Shown: positions 15,863 to 25,577, counted from the first letter of the stretch. The stretch: DNA of 64,000 nucleotides from Myxococcales bacterium (GCA_020633435.1 JACKDP010000012.1:1-64000); one strand, 5' to 3'. Made by a program: numbers and translations. Notes: generated by a model from the letters alone, not told the origin.

Positions 15863-16776
15863 CGGACCTGGTGCAGATCATCGATCCCAAGGCGACGCCC
15901 GAGGCGGCCCCGCGGGTGCGGGCGCGCGAGCCCGGGCCCCGGCCCCCCTGGCTGCGGGTGCGCTACCACCGCAACGAGACGTTCCAGGAGCTCGACCGCC
16001 TGAAGCGCGGGCTGGACCTGGTGACGGTCTGCGAGGAGGCGCGCTGCCCCAACATCGACGAGTGCTGGAGCGCCGGCACCGCGACGTTCATGCTCATGGG
16101 CGACATCTGCACCCGGCGCTGCGGCTTCTGCGCGGTGGACAAGGGCACCCCGCGGCCCCTCGACGCCGGCGAGCCCGCGCGCACCGGCGAGGCGGTGGCC
16201 CGCATGGGCGTGCGCCACGCCGTCATCACCAGCGTGAACCGAGACGAGCTGCCCGACGGCGGCGCGGCCCACTTCGCGGCCACCGTGCGGGCCATCAAGG
16301 CGGCGTCGCCCACGACGACCGTCGAGCTGCTGGTGCCGGATTTCCTGGGTGATCTCCAGGCCTTGGAGGTCGTGCTCGCGTCCGGTCCCGAGATCGTGGC
16401 CCACAACACCGAGACGGTGCCGCGGCTCTACCGGCGGGTGCGGCCCCAGGCCATCTACGACCGCAGCCTGGCCGTCATCCGCCACATCGCGGCGTGGCCG
16501 GGGGTGCTGGCCAAGACGGGCCTGATGCTGGGGCTCGGCGAGACGGAGGCCGAGGTGGAGGATGTGATGTACGCCCTGCGCGAGGCGGGCTGTCACATTC
16601 TGTCGCTGGGGCAGTACCTCTCCCCCACCCCGAAGCACCTGCCGGTGGATCGCTGGGTCCACCCCGATGAGTTCGGGCGGCTGGCCGAGGTGGGTCGGGC
16701 GATGGGCTTCCAGCACGTCGAGGCCGGCCCGATGGTGCGCTCCAGCTACATGGCCCACCGCGCCGTCGAGGGGTGA
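15859..16776 (+). CDS. lipA: Lipoyl synthase LipA (radical SAM)
   Basis: This 305-residue radical-SAM enzyme inserts two sulfurs into protein-bound octanoyl chains to complete lipoate biosynthesis after LipB. Both iron-sulfur clusters are visible. The auxiliary CVCEEARCPNIDEC pattern has Cys 58, 63 and 69. The SAM cluster CTRRCGFC has Cys 84, 88 and 91. VNRDELPDGG and the C-terminal VRSSYMAH are also family hallmarks. It starts at GTG 15859 inside the lipB stop. No other genes clearly join the operon; the next gene begins 53 bases on. Confidence 0.96.
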   Translation: MTDLVQIIDPKATPEAAPRVRAREPGPRPPWLRVRYHRNETFQELDRLKRGLDLVTVCEEARCPNIDECWSAGTATFMLMGDICTRRCGFCAVDKGTPRPLDAGEPARTGEAVARMGVRHAVITSVNRDELPDGGAAHFAATVRAIKAASPTTTVELLVPDFLGDLQALEVVLASGPEIVAHNTETVPRLYRRVRPQAIYDRSLAVIRHIAAWPGVLAKTGLMLGLGETEAEVEDVMYALREAGCHILSLGQYLSPTPKHLPVDRWVHPDEFGRLAEVGRAMGFQHVEAGPMVRSSYMAHRAVEG

Positions 16777-16787
16777 AGCGATCGCGG

Positions 16788-16829
16788 GGCGTCCGCTAGA
16801 CTCTCTCCGAACCGAGAGAGAGGTGGGCA
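16788..16829 (+). promoter_or_regulatory. Small inverted repeat and ribosome site before the Cys-rich gene
   Basis: CTCTCT and AGAGAG flank an 8-base spacer (16800-16820). The repeat is followed by GAGGTGGGCA and the ATG. The hairpin could act as a leader structure; it has no T-tract to serve as a terminator. Confidence 0.25.
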
Positions 16830-19800
16830 ATGACCCGGCATGTGGTGTGGCTGGTGCTGGCCCTCGGGCTCGCCGGCTGTCCGGAGGACGGCGGCGGCGG
16901 CGGGGCCGGTGGCGCGGGCGGCGGGGCCGATGGCAGCGTCGATCAGGGCATGGGCGGCGCGGGCGGTGATGGCGGGGCGGGCGCCGACGCGGGCGCCGGT
17001 GGCATGGGTGGCATGGGTGGCATGGGTGGCATGGCGATGGACGCCGGCCCGGACGCCGCGCCCCGTGACATGGGCCCGCCGCGCGACATGTTCGCCGGCA
17101 CCGACATCGAGTCGTGCCAGGACGCCTGCGATCGCTACGGGAGCTGCGAGCGGCTGGGCGAGATCTTCGGCGACGAGGACGCCTGCCTGGCCCGCTGCGA
17201 GCGCCTGACCCGGGACGGGGCCACGCCCAGCAACTGGTGGAGCTGCCTGGAGGTGGAGGAGTGCAACCTGCTCCAGCTCTGCCGGGTGCCGGAGCCGGCC
17301 CCCCTCGCCTGCCCCGAGATCTGCCAGACGGCGGCGGGCTGCGGCGTCGAGGTGCCCGACTGCGAGGCGGCCTGCGCCGACGGCGGCGCGACGTTCCAGG
17401 CCTGCGGTGAGCTCAACGTCGATGGCTGCGCCAACGCGGCCTTCCTGGAGTGCCTGGCCCGCGACGTCTACCCCGCCTGCGGCCGCACCTGCGCCCAGGG
17501 CGTGCGCTGCAACATCCTGCGGGCCGACAACTGCCTGCTCGACTGCGTGGGCGCCGTCAACGACGACGATCCGCTCTTCAGCCTGCGGGCCAACCAGCGC
17601 AACGCCTGTGTCGGCCGCGCCGGCGAGGACTGCCAGCAGGTCAACACCTGCATCAACCCGCCCGGCCCCGACGACGTGCCGGTGGTGACGCCGCAGGTCT
17701 TCTGCGCGCGCTACAGCGGGTGCGGCTTCGATGACTTCTTCCCCTGCGACGAGCTGGTGCGGGAGTTCGGCCAGGATCCGAACGTGCTCGTCTGCGCGTT
17801 CAACCAGCTCGCGGCGGGCTGCCCGCGCGATCCCTTCATCATCTTCGAGATGTGCTTCGACGGCGGGGGCGGCGGCGCCAACGTCGAGCACTGCAACCGG
17901 CTGTGCGAGGCCGAGGGCATCTGCGGGCTGCTGCCCCCCGATCCCCTGGCCCGCGCCCAGTGCGTGCAGGCCTGCACCGGCGGGCAGGGCGTCGATCCCG
18001 ACGAGCTGGAGCGGTCGGCGGCGGCGCTGCCCTGCGTGGTGGAGGACCGCTGCCCCGACCTGGTGGCGTGCCTGGACGCGACGGGGCCGGCGGTGGAGTG
18101 CCGCGATCACTGCGCCCGGCTGACGGAGTGCGGCCTGGGCTTCGACGGCTGCGTGGCGGACTGCGACGACCGCTGGGCCCGCGACCGGCACGCCGCCTAC
18201 CGCGAGTGCGTGCGCGAGGCCCCGGCCTGCGACGGCGTGCGCGCCTGCGAGATCGCCCCGGCCGCCCCCTGCGCCGACTACTGCGAGCGCGCCCTGGCGT
18301 GCGGCCTGGAGCAGGCGGCGAGCTGCGAAGAGCGCTGTGATGACGCGCACTTCCTGGCCCCCGCCGATCGGCTCCTCTTCACGGCCTGCGTCATCAGCGC
18401 CCCGGTCTGCCGCTCCCCGAACCGGGTGGATCCCGGCGCCGACCTCTGCTCGAGCCGGCCCTCGGACGGGCTGGCCTGCCTGGGCTACTGCCGGGCGGTG
18501 GGCGAGTGCGGCGGCGGCGAGGAGGCCCTGGGCGACTGCCTGGCCCGCTGCGGCCAGGGCTTCGTCGGGGACGACGGCCTGCGCTACCGGGCGTCGCGCG
18601 ACTGCCTGCTGCGCCAGGCGGCGGACGCGGCCTGCCCCGCCCTCGACGCCTGCGTGCCCGACAACCTGGACGTGGACTGCGCCGACTTCTGTGGCCGCGC
18701 GGCGGCCTGCGGCGTGGAGCTGCAGGACTGCGAGGCGGCCTGCGCCGAGGATCCGCTGTCGCGACTGCGGGTGCTCCAGCGCGGCGAGTGCCTGGACGAC
18801 GCCGCCGGCGACTGCGCGGCCATCGAGCTGTGCCTGGATCCGCCCGTGGCGCTGCCCGATCCCGACGACAACCGGGTGCCCGACGAGCAGGTGGTCTGCG
18901 CGGCGTGGAATCGCTGCGGCCTGGACATGTTCTTCGGCCCGTGCGAGCAGGTCCTGCGCGACTTCGGCGGCGATCCGCAGCTCGTGCGCTGCGTCTACGG
19001 CCTGATCGGCAACGCCTGCCCCGCGGATCCGGAGCGCATCTTCGAGTGCTTCGACGGCGGCGGCGGGCCGGTGGTGAGCCCGGTGGCCGACCAGTGCGCG
19101 TCGCTCTGCGAGGCCCAGGCGTTCTGCGGCGATCCGGCCGGCGCCGATCAGGCGGCCTGCCGGCGGCTCTGCGAGGGCCAGGTCAACGTCAACGATCCCG
19201 ACTCCATCGGGCGGCTGGCCCCCCGGCTGGCCTGCGCCGAGGCGTGGTCGTGCGTGGATCTGGGGGAGTGCCTGCGCAGCAGCACCCCCGAGGCCATCTG
19301 CGCCGCCCACTGCGGCCGGCTGGGCGAGTGCGGCGCCCCCGGCAACCCCCTCGTCTGCGCCGCGGCCTGCCAGCGCGACTTCTCGCGGCTGCGCCAGTTC
19401 GCCTACCGCGACTGCGTGGAGCGGGCGGACGCCTGCCCCGACGTGCTGGCCTGCGAGCTGGCCCCGGGCATCCCGTGCGACGCGGCCTGCGTGGCGAAGG
19501 AGGGCTGCGGCATCGAGGAGGCGGACTGCGCAAACCGCTGTGATGACGAGCACTTCGCCGATCCGCTGCCCACGACGCTGGAGGTCGCCTGCCTGCTCGG
19601 CGCCCAGGACTGCGCCGAGCTGCAGACCTGCTTCGACGATCCGGGGCCGGGGGCGCGGGCCTGCCTGGGCTACTGCCGGGCGGTGACGGAGTGCGATCCG
19701 GGCAACGACGACACCCTGCTCGACTGCCTGAACGGCTGCGTGGCCGGCTTCCGCGACGCCAACGGCCTGCGGTTCGCCGAGGCCCGCGAGTGCCTGCAGG

Positions 19801-20702
19801 GCGTGCTGCCCGACGCGGCCTGCCGGCTGGTGACGGCCTGCCTGCCCGACGCCGTGGCGGTGGACTGCCCCGCCTACTGCCGCGAGCTGGACGCCTGCGG
19901 CGTGCCGGCGCCCGACTGCGCGGCGGCCTGCGCGGCCGGCGACGTCTCGCTGGATCAGGGCGGCTGCGTGGCCGACGCGCGCCGCGCCGGCGGGGGCTGC
20001 GCCGCGGTGGCCGCCTGCGTGGGCTACGAGCCGCCGCCCGCCAGCGCCGCCTGCGTCGAGGGCTGCGAGCTGCAGGCCGCCTGCGACCCGCGCCTCGACA
20101 CCTACCTGTGCCGCAACGGCTGCACCCCCGAGCCCGCGGCCCAGGGCGTGCGGCTGGCCTGCGCCGAGATCGCCCGCTGCGGCGCGCCCCTGCAGGCGTG
20201 CTTCAACCTGCCGGCCGATCCCGATCCCGCCTGCGTGCTGGCCTGCCAGGGCGTCGACGTCTGCGCGGGCCAGGACGCGGCGAGCTGCGCGGCGCGCTGC
20301 ACGGGCCAGGTGCGCAGCGGCCTGCCCCCGCCGGGCTGGGCGGCCACCATCGGCGCCTGCCTGGGCGAGGCCATCGACGGGCCCCGCTGCGACGCGGCGG
20401 CCGCCGAGGCGTGCTTCGCGGTCGGGGTGCGGCTGGGCCTGAACTTCGGCTATGGGCACCACGGATCGTGCGACACGTGGAACGACTGCGGCGACGGGGC
20501 CACCTGCGCCAACGCGGCCTGCCGGTTCTTCGGCCACGGGGCGGCGCTCTCGTGGGAGGAGGGCCTGTGCATGGATCTGAACAACGCCATCCCGGGCGGG
20601 ATGGACTGCAACCTGTTCGCGAACCTGCCCAACAACCTCGATGACGACTGGCCGGGCTTCTGCAACATCCCGGTCGCCTACGACATCGTCTGCCTGCCCT
20701 GA
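16830..20702 (+). CDS. Giant Cys-rich surface lipoprotein
   Basis: This is a 1290-residue lipoprotein (lipobox LGLAGC). A Gly/Met-rich linker with repeated GGM follows. The rest has dozens of Cys spaced CxxxC and CxxxxxC (e.g. CQDACDRYGSC, CEAACA), like disulfide-rich extracellular repeats. A unit of about 400 residues is duplicated: FCARYSGCGFDDFFPCDELVREFG matches VCAAWNRCGLDMFFGPCEQVLRDFG, and CLGYCRAVGEC matches CLGYCRAVTEC. A distinct C-terminal part ends GLNFGYGHHGS...VCLP. It is probably exported to the cell surface. No enzyme motif was found. The ATG has GAGGTGG upstream. Confidence 0.8.
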   Translation: MTRHVVWLVLALGLAGCPEDGGGGGAGGAGGGADGSVDQGMGGAGGDGGAGADAGAGGMGGMGGMGGMAMDAGPDAAPRDMGPPRDMFAGTDIESCQDACDRYGSCERLGEIFGDEDACLARCERLTRDGATPSNWWSCLEVEECNLLQLCRVPEPAPLACPEICQTAAGCGVEVPDCEAACADGGATFQACGELNVDGCANAAFLECLARDVYPACGRTCAQGVRCNILRADNCLLDCVGAVNDDDPLFSLRANQRNACVGRAGEDCQQVNTCINPPGPDDVPVVTPQVFCARYSGCGFDDFFPCDELVREFGQDPNVLVCAFNQLAAGCPRDPFIIFEMCFDGGGGGANVEHCNRLCEAEGICGLLPPDPLARAQCVQACTGGQGVDPDELERSAAALPCVVEDRCPDLVACLDATGPAVECRDHCARLTECGLGFDGCVADCDDRWARDRHAAYRECVREAPACDGVRACEIAPAAPCADYCERALACGLEQAASCEERCDDAHFLAPADRLLFTACVISAPVCRSPNRVDPGADLCSSRPSDGLACLGYCRAVGECGGGEEALGDCLARCGQGFVGDDGLRYRASRDCLLRQAADAACPALDACVPDNLDVDCADFCGRAAACGVELQDCEAACAEDPLSRLRVLQRGECLDDAAGDCAAIELCLDPPVALPDPDDNRVPDEQVVCAAWNRCGLDMFFGPCEQVLRDFGGDPQLVRCVYGLIGNACPADPERIFECFDGGGGPVVSPVADQCASLCEAQAFCGDPAGADQAACRRLCEGQVNVNDPDSIGRLAPRLACAEAWSCVDLGECLRSSTPEAICAAHCGRLGECGAPGNPLVCAAACQRDFSRLRQFAYRDCVERADACPDVLACELAPGIPCDAACVAKEGCGIEEADCANRCDDEHFADPLPTTLEVACLLGAQDCAELQTCFDDPGPGARACLGYCRAVTECDPGNDDTLLDCLNGCVAGFRDANGLRFAEARECLQGVLPDAACRLVTACLPDAVAVDCPAYCRELDACGVPAPDCAAACAAGDVSLDQGGCVADARRAGGGCAAVAACVGYEPPPASAACVEGCELQAACDPRLDTYLCRNGCTPEPAAQGVRLACAEIARCGAPLQACFNLPADPDPACVLACQGVDVCAGQDAASCAARCTGQVRSGLPPPGWAATIGACLGEAIDGPRCDAAAAEACFAVGVRLGLNFGYGHHGSCDTWNDCGDGATCANAACRFFGHGAALSWEEGLCMDLNNAIPGGMDCNLFANLPNNLDDDWPGFCNIPVAYDIVCLP

Positions 20703-20715
20703 GCGGGGGCCCGCG

Positions 20716-21054
20716 CTACTTCGCGAAGGCGAAGCCGCGGGCCTCCAGCGCCGCCACCAGGCCGGCCGGATCGGTGGTCTGGTGGATGGGCAGCGTCAGC
20801 GTCCCCTTCGACTTGCTGTCGACCACGAAGGGCTTGAGCAGCAGGCCCGCCGCCCCCATGCCGAGGGGGCGGATGCCCTCCACGTCGTCCCAGGGCAGCG
20901 TCTTGACGCCGAAGCCCTTGAGGACGAGGCCCTCCTCGCTCACGCCGATGCCCTTGCCCTTGAAGAGCAGCATGCCCAGGGGGCCCAGCAGGATGGCGCC
21001 GATCCCCGTCTTCATGTCGAACCACTGGCCTTCAAAGCCCGCCGGTGCACTCAT
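20716..21054 (-). CDS. Small PH-like / membrane-associated protein
   Basis: This is a 112-residue protein. A short hydrophobic stretch (IGAILLGPLGMLLF) is followed by a beta-rich domain (GIGVSEEGLVLKGFGVKTLPWDDVEGIRPLG). This resembles bacterial PH-like (bPH) domains, in which a DVxxI strand follows a VxxxGL strand. It ends with a helix (DPAGLVAALEARGF). The start ATG 21054 is backed by GAGGAGTGTTCC. It is convergent with the Cys-rich lipoprotein gene. The role is unknown; the PH-like suggestion is tentative. Confidence 0.6.
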   Translation of the reverse strand: MSAPAGFEGQWFDMKTGIGAILLGPLGMLLFKGKGIGVSEEGLVLKGFGVKTLPWDDVEGIRPLGMGAAGLLLKPFVVDSKSKGTLTLPIHQTTDPAGLVAALEARGFAFAK

Positions 21055-21119
21055 GGAACACTCCTCGTGATGTGACGGTGCTGGCTACACCAGCGCGCCG
21101 GCCCTGACAAGGGAGGGGT

Positions 21120-21800
21120 CTACCAGGTGTGCGCGGTGGGCAGCAGCCAGCCGACGCCCACGCCGACGGCGGCGCCGGTGGCCACGTCGGTGGGGAAGTG
21201 GTTCTCGGCGGCGATCTGCAGGCCCCCGGCGGTGAGCGCGAGGGCGCCCCCGACGAGGGCGGGCAGCCAGCACGCGGCGCGGCCGGGGTGGCGCAGGCGG
21301 CAGGCGGTGGTGGCGGCCACGACCCCCGCCATGGGCACGGCGGTGTGCCCCGACCAGAACGAGGCGTAGTTCACCCCGTCGCCGTTCTGCTCCGGGTAGG
21401 GGGCGGGGCCGTGCATGTACGGGTAGGGCCGCCCCACGGCGATCTTGGCCGCCTCGGTGAGCAGGCCGGCGGCGGCCATGCTCTGGGCCACCAGCAGGGC
21501 GTCGTCGAGGGCGTCGTCGGGGCCGTCGGCCAGCAGGGCGGGGGCGAGGGGCGCCAGGGCCATGGTCGTCACGACGAGGGCGTCGGCCAGGCCCTCCGCC
21601 TGGGGGAAGTCGAGGCCGACGGCGACGCGGTCGAGGGCGTTGACGTCGTCGCGCGTGCAGGGGCACGGCGTGTCGACCAGGTCGGGCTGCAGGGCGTGCA
21701 GGCCGGCCCAGCCGCCGGCGGCGCCCAGCGCCCAGGCGGCGTCCCAGGCGCGGTCGACGGTGGGGGGCGAGAGGAGGGCTGCGAGGAGGGCGAGGACCAC
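21120..21800 (-). CDS. PAP2-family phosphatase
   Basis: This 226-residue integral membrane phosphatase has the three PAP2 signature blocks: KIAVGRP (K119, R124, P125), FWSGHT (S150, H152) and ENHFPTD (H201, D205). The last block has Asn in place of the usual Arg of SRxxxxxH. Several hydrophobic segments surround them. Family members remove phosphate from lipid phosphates such as phosphatidate or undecaprenyl pyrophosphate. It starts with GTG 21800, 16 bases after the MopE-type lipoprotein stop, so the two probably form an operon. Confidence 0.85.
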   Translation of the reverse strand: MVLALLAALLSPPTVDRAWDAAWALGAAGGWAGLHALQPDLVDTPCPCTRDDVNALDRVAVGLDFPQAEGLADALVVTTMALAPLAPALLADGPDDALDDALLVAQSMAAAGLLTEAAKIAVGRPYPYMHGPAPYPEQNGDGVNYASFWSGHTAVPMAGVVAATTACRLRHPGRAACWLPALVGGALALTAGGLQIAAENHFPTDVATGAAVGVGVGWLLPTAHTW

Positions 21801-21816
21801 GATTCCCGAGCAGGAA

Positions 21817-24786
21817 TCAGTAGTTGCGCGCGTTCGTCGTGGCGTGGGTCAGGCCGTTGACGAGGTCGCGGAAGTTGCCCGCGTCGAAGTCGAAGTCGGG
21901 CGCCTCGCCCAGGGCCATGCAGGTGATGCGCATGAGCAGGCGGTCGTCCTCGGGGGTGGCGCCCGGGTTCACGTAGCCGAAGGTGCGGGCCCGCGGGAAG
22001 TCGGCGGGCAGCGTCGGCAGGGCCACCTCGCCCGGATCGCCGTCGGTGTAGACCGTCCACACCGGCTCGTCGCGGCCGTCGATGAGGTTGTTGGAGCAGG
22101 CGCCGGGGTCGTAGGACTCGCGGATCTGGCGGTAGACCTCGAAGCGGCAGGTGTCCACGTCGGGGCTGTTGGCGTTGGCGATCTCGTCCCACGAGAAGGT
22201 GCGATCGACGCGGGTCAGGGAGGTGGCGTTGAAGAAGGTGCTGGCGCGGAAGCGGCCGCCCTGGGCCGTCACGGCGCGGCGATCGACGACGCCGCTGACG
22301 GCGCCGCGCAGGGGCTCGGCGACGGCGTCGCCCTGCAGGCGGGCCACGGCGGCGCCGACGTAGCCGATGCCGTTGAAGGGGCCCTGGGCGGGCACGGTGG
22401 TCAGGGGCAGCGCCACGGCGCCGGGGCGCGCCGCGTTCACGGCGGCCGCGGTGGCCGACTTCAGGCCCATGGGGAAGAGGCGCCCGTTGCCGTTGCCCCC
22501 CTCCCAGTCGCCGGCGATGACGCAGAACAGGTCGGCGCCGGCCGGCAGGTTGCTGGCGTCGCAGCCCGCGTTGGCGGCCAGATCCTCCGAGAGGGGGATG
22601 CTCATGCCGGCGCGGTCGGCGTTGAAGTCCTGGTTGCGCAGCACGCCGATCTCGCGGAGCGTCAGCAGGCTGATGGTGTCGGCCAGGCTGCCGCCGTTGA
22701 GGAGCAGGTTGGCGAGCTCCTGGGTGGGCATCTTGCCGGACACGCCGACGAGGTCGTCGCGGCCGCGCAGGAAGTCGGTGAACAGGAACGAGTGGCGCTC
22801 GATGGTCACCGGGGTGCCGAAGACCACCTCCTGCTGCTGGGGCACCATCAGGTTGCCGGGGGTGGGCACCTCGTTGACGAGCCCGCCCACGAAGCCCTGG
22901 GTGATGGGATCCCAGCAGTCGTAGCGGCCCAGCAGGCTGCCGATGCCGAAGACGGCGAGGCCCTGGATGTTGAAGCTGCCCAGCACGACGCCGGCGTCCG
23001 TCTGGCCGTCGGCGGCGAGGCTGTTGAAGTTGGAGAGATCGCCCGCGAGGCTCACGGTGGCCGGGGCCGGCGGGGCGATGGGCCGCAGCGGGATGACCGC
23101 CTGGCTGGCGTCGAGGCCGAAGAGGCTCACGTACTCGTAGTCCTCGGCGCCGACCGTCAGGATCTGCTCGCCGCGCAGGGCGTCGCCGAAGTCGAGCAGG
23201 CGCGCGGTGCCGTCGGCGGCGGTGGCCAGGCGGTTGGGGGAGGCGCCGGCCACGCCGCGGACGAACTGGCCCGCGTCGCGCTGGAAGGTGTCCTCGCCCT
23301 GGCTGCCCACCATCACGCGGGCGTCCTGGATGGGCAGGCCGGTGTTGGCGTCGACCACCCGCACCTCGAGGTTGCCGTCGGGGTCGCCGCAGCCCCCCGT
23401 GGCGATGTCGTCGCCGGGCTCCAGGCCGGGGGCGATGGTGAGGACGGGGCTCGTGTTCAGGGCGAGGGGCGCCGCGCCGTTGCAGGACGCGGTGACGGTG
23501 AAGCGCACCTGGCCGGCCTCGTTGCCGACGTTGATGCGCCGCCACCAGCGGTTGCCGATGCGGCCCACGGGGGTCATGTCCACCTGGCCCTGGGCCTGGA
23601 TGTCCACGGTGATGCCGGGGATGGCGTTGCCCTGGCTGTCCACCACGTCGGCGAAGATGGCCGCGCGGGCCTGGCTGCCGGCCGCGAGGCAGGCCGAGGA
23701 CAGGACGACGGGCGAGTCGAGATCCAGGTCGGGGCAGCCGACGACGTTGCAGTCCTCGTCGACGTTGCCATCGCAGTCGTCATCCTGGTCGTTGCCGCAG
23801 GCCTCGGGGCCGGGGACGACCTCGTCGGCGCAGCCGCCGAACATGCCGGCGACGCAGGTGCGGGTGCCCATGCGGCAGACGCCCACGCCGGCGGTGCCGG
23901 GGGCGCCGCTGTAGCAGGCCTCCCGCATGCCGTCGGTGACGCGGTCGCAGTCGTTGTCGATGCCGTCGCAGATCTCGGCGGCCCCCGGGTTGATGGCCCG
24001 GTCGTCGTCGTTGCAGTCGCCCTCGGCCACGGTGAAGCCGTCGCCGTCGCGGTCGCAGCCGTCGTCGATCATGCCATCGCAGTCGTCGTCGCGGCCGTTG
24101 CCGCAGACCTCGGCCGCCGCCGGCAGCACCTCGCCCTCGCAGGCCCCGAAGGCGCCGGCGCGGCAGACGCGGACGCCCTGCTGGCAGATGCCCACGCCGT
24201 TGGTGCCGGGCGGGCCGGCGTAGCAGGCCTCGCTCTGGCCATCGACGCGGTCGTCGCAGTCGTTGTCGACGCCGTCGCAGAGCTCCTCCGCCCCCGGGAA
24301 GATGTCGGGGTTGAGGTCATCGCAGTCGCCCTGCGCCTCGGTGAAGCCGTCGCCGTCGCAGTCGCGGCAGGCCACCATCATGTCGGGGGGCTCGACGGCC
24401 ATGTCGGCGGGCTCGACGGCCATGTCGGCGGGCTCGACCGCCATGTCAGCGGGCTCGACGGCCATGTCGGCCGGCGGCCCGCCCATGTCGGCCGGCGGCG
24501 TCGCCATGTCAGCGGGGGGCACGCTCATGTCGGCGGGCGGCATGGCCATGTCGCCCGTCGCCATGTCGGCCGGCGGCCGGCCCATGTCGACCGGCGGCAT
24601 GCCCCGATCGGGCCGGGGGCCCTGGTCGCCGCCGATCTGGCCCCCGTCAAACGTCATGCCCGCGTCGGGCACCGCCGCGTCGCCGATGCCGGCGTCCGCG
24701 CGGATGCCCGGGTTCGGCGAGTCCTCGCAGCCGACCGCGGCCAGCGCGACCGCCACGAGCCAGACGGCCCCCCCAATCCTGCTCAT
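21817..24786 (-). CDS. Large lipoprotein with MopE-type metal-binding repeats
   Basis: This is a 989-residue lipoprotein (lipobox AAVGC). A long low-complexity linker of PPADMA and EPADMAV units follows (residues ~60-135). Next come at least three putative metal-binding repeats of the MopE/PF11617 style (DGDGFTEAQGDCDDLNPDIFPGAEELCDGVDNDCD and similar). Several Ig/carboxypeptidase-regulatory-like beta domains and a ~550-residue unrecognised C-terminal region complete it. The repeats would bind Ca or Cu. It is exported, probably to the surface. The linker repeats are in-frame 5-7-residue units and may vary in number. Confidence 0.8.
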   Translation of the reverse strand: MSRIGGAVWLVAVALAAVGCEDSPNPGIRADAGIGDAAVPDAGMTFDGGQIGGDQGPRPDRGMPPVDMGRPPADMATGDMAMPPADMSVPPADMATPPADMGGPPADMAVEPADMAVEPADMAVEPADMAVEPPDMMVACRDCDGDGFTEAQGDCDDLNPDIFPGAEELCDGVDNDCDDRVDGQSEACYAGPPGTNGVGICQQGVRVCRAGAFGACEGEVLPAAAEVCGNGRDDDCDGMIDDGCDRDGDGFTVAEGDCNDDDRAINPGAAEICDGIDNDCDRVTDGMREACYSGAPGTAGVGVCRMGTRTCVAGMFGGCADEVVPGPEACGNDQDDDCDGNVDEDCNVVGCPDLDLDSPVVLSSACLAAGSQARAAIFADVVDSQGNAIPGITVDIQAQGQVDMTPVGRIGNRWWRRINVGNEAGQVRFTVTASCNGAAPLALNTSPVLTIAPGLEPGDDIATGGCGDPDGNLEVRVVDANTGLPIQDARVMVGSQGEDTFQRDAGQFVRGVAGASPNRLATAADGTARLLDFGDALRGEQILTVGAEDYEYVSLFGLDASQAVIPLRPIAPPAPATVSLAGDLSNFNSLAADGQTDAGVVLGSFNIQGLAVFGIGSLLGRYDCWDPITQGFVGGLVNEVPTPGNLMVPQQQEVVFGTPVTIERHSFLFTDFLRGRDDLVGVSGKMPTQELANLLLNGGSLADTISLLTLREIGVLRNQDFNADRAGMSIPLSEDLAANAGCDASNLPAGADLFCVIAGDWEGGNGNGRLFPMGLKSATAAAVNAARPGAVALPLTTVPAQGPFNGIGYVGAAVARLQGDAVAEPLRGAVSGVVDRRAVTAQGGRFRASTFFNATSLTRVDRTFSWDEIANANSPDVDTCRFEVYRQIRESYDPGACSNNLIDGRDEPVWTVYTDGDPGEVALPTLPADFPRARTFGYVNPGATPEDDRLLMRITCMALGEAPDFDFDAGNFRDLVNGLTHATTNARNY

Positions 24787-24851
24787 CTTCGTCCCCCATC
24801 CAGGTCAGGTCAGTTCGCTCCCGACGGGCCAGTCTACCGCCCGGGCGGGGT

Positions 24852-25577
24852 TCAAGACGAGGGGTCCCCGTGGCGGCGACCAGCGTCCGCGCAGGCACGG
24901 GAGAGCCCACCGGGTTCTCTTTGTGGATCAACAGGTTGTGAGAGAGGAGGGAGAGAGAGGGGGCGCGCGGCGCCGCGCGAGGGGCTACCAGCGATCGCCG
25001 CCGCGGCCACCGCCGCCACCACCCCTGGCGCCGCCGCCGAAGCCGCCGCCGCCGCCGCCGCCGCCACCGCGGGGCCGCCCCGGCCGCGATCGCCGCCGCC
25101 GCCGCCGCCGCCGCGGCGGTCACCGCCGCCGAAGCCGCCGCGATCGCCACCGCCACCGAAGCCGCCGCGGTCGCCGCCGCCGAAGCCGCCACGATCGCCA
25201 CCGCCGCCGAAGCCGCCGCGGTCGCCGCCGCCGAAGCCGCCGCGATCACCGCCGCCGCGGGGGCCGCCGAAGCCGCCGCCGCCGCCGCCACCACCGAAGC
25301 CGCGGCCACCACCGCCGCCGCCGCCGCCCTCACGCTCGCGCGCCTCGTTCACCACGATGCGCCGACCGTCCAGCGTCGAGCCGTCCATCACCTCGACGGC
25401 GGTGCGCGCCGAGTCATCCTCCGCGAAGGTCACGAACCCGAAGCCGCGGCTGCGGCCCGTCTCCCGATCGGAGATGACCTTGGCGTCGGTCACCTCGCCG
25501 AACTGCTCGAAGGCAGCCCGCAGGGACTCGTCGCTGGTGCCCCACGACAGGCTGCCGACAAAGAGCTTCTTCGACAT
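24852..25577 (-). CDS. RRM RNA-binding protein with Gly-rich tail (probable frame slip)
   Basis: Residues 1-80 form a clear RNA-recognition motif. RNP2 is KLFVGSL and RNP1 is RGFGFVTF. A long Gly/Arg tail follows (DRGGFGGG repeats), typical of cold-shock-type RNA-binding proteins that chaperone RNA. As read, the tail changes near 25071-25075 into an Ala-rich then Pro-rich sequence, ending at 24852. One extra base there would instead give GGGRGGDRW and stop at 24985, the usual ending of the family. The start ATG 25577 has GGAGAGAAGAAG upstream. The RRM is certain; the true C-terminus is not. Confidence 0.85.
   Translation of the reverse strand: MSKKLFVGSLSWGTSDESLRAAFEQFGEVTDAKVISDRETGRSRGFGFVTFAEDDSARTAVEVMDGSTLDGRRIVVNEAREREGGGGGGGGRGFGGGGGGGGFGGPRGGGDRGGFGGGDRGGFGGGGDRGGFGGGDRGGFGGGGDRGGFGGGDRRGGGGGGGDRGRGGPAVAAAAAAAASAAAPGVVAAVAAAAIAGSPSRGAARPLSLPPLSQPVDPQREPGGLSRACADAGRRHGDPSS

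Noticed and set aside
16746..20537. A 1263-codon open frame on the minus strand
   Set aside because: It is the shadow of the Cys-rich lipoprotein gene; its composition is Ala/Gly/Arg-heavy with no domain and no ribosome site.
24360..24600. Regular short repeats that could look like a CRISPR array
   Set aside because: They encode the PPADMA/EPADMAV linker in frame, and there are no spacers.
25030..25320. GCC/CCG-type repeats
   Set aside because: They are codons of the Gly-rich RRM tail, not a satellite.
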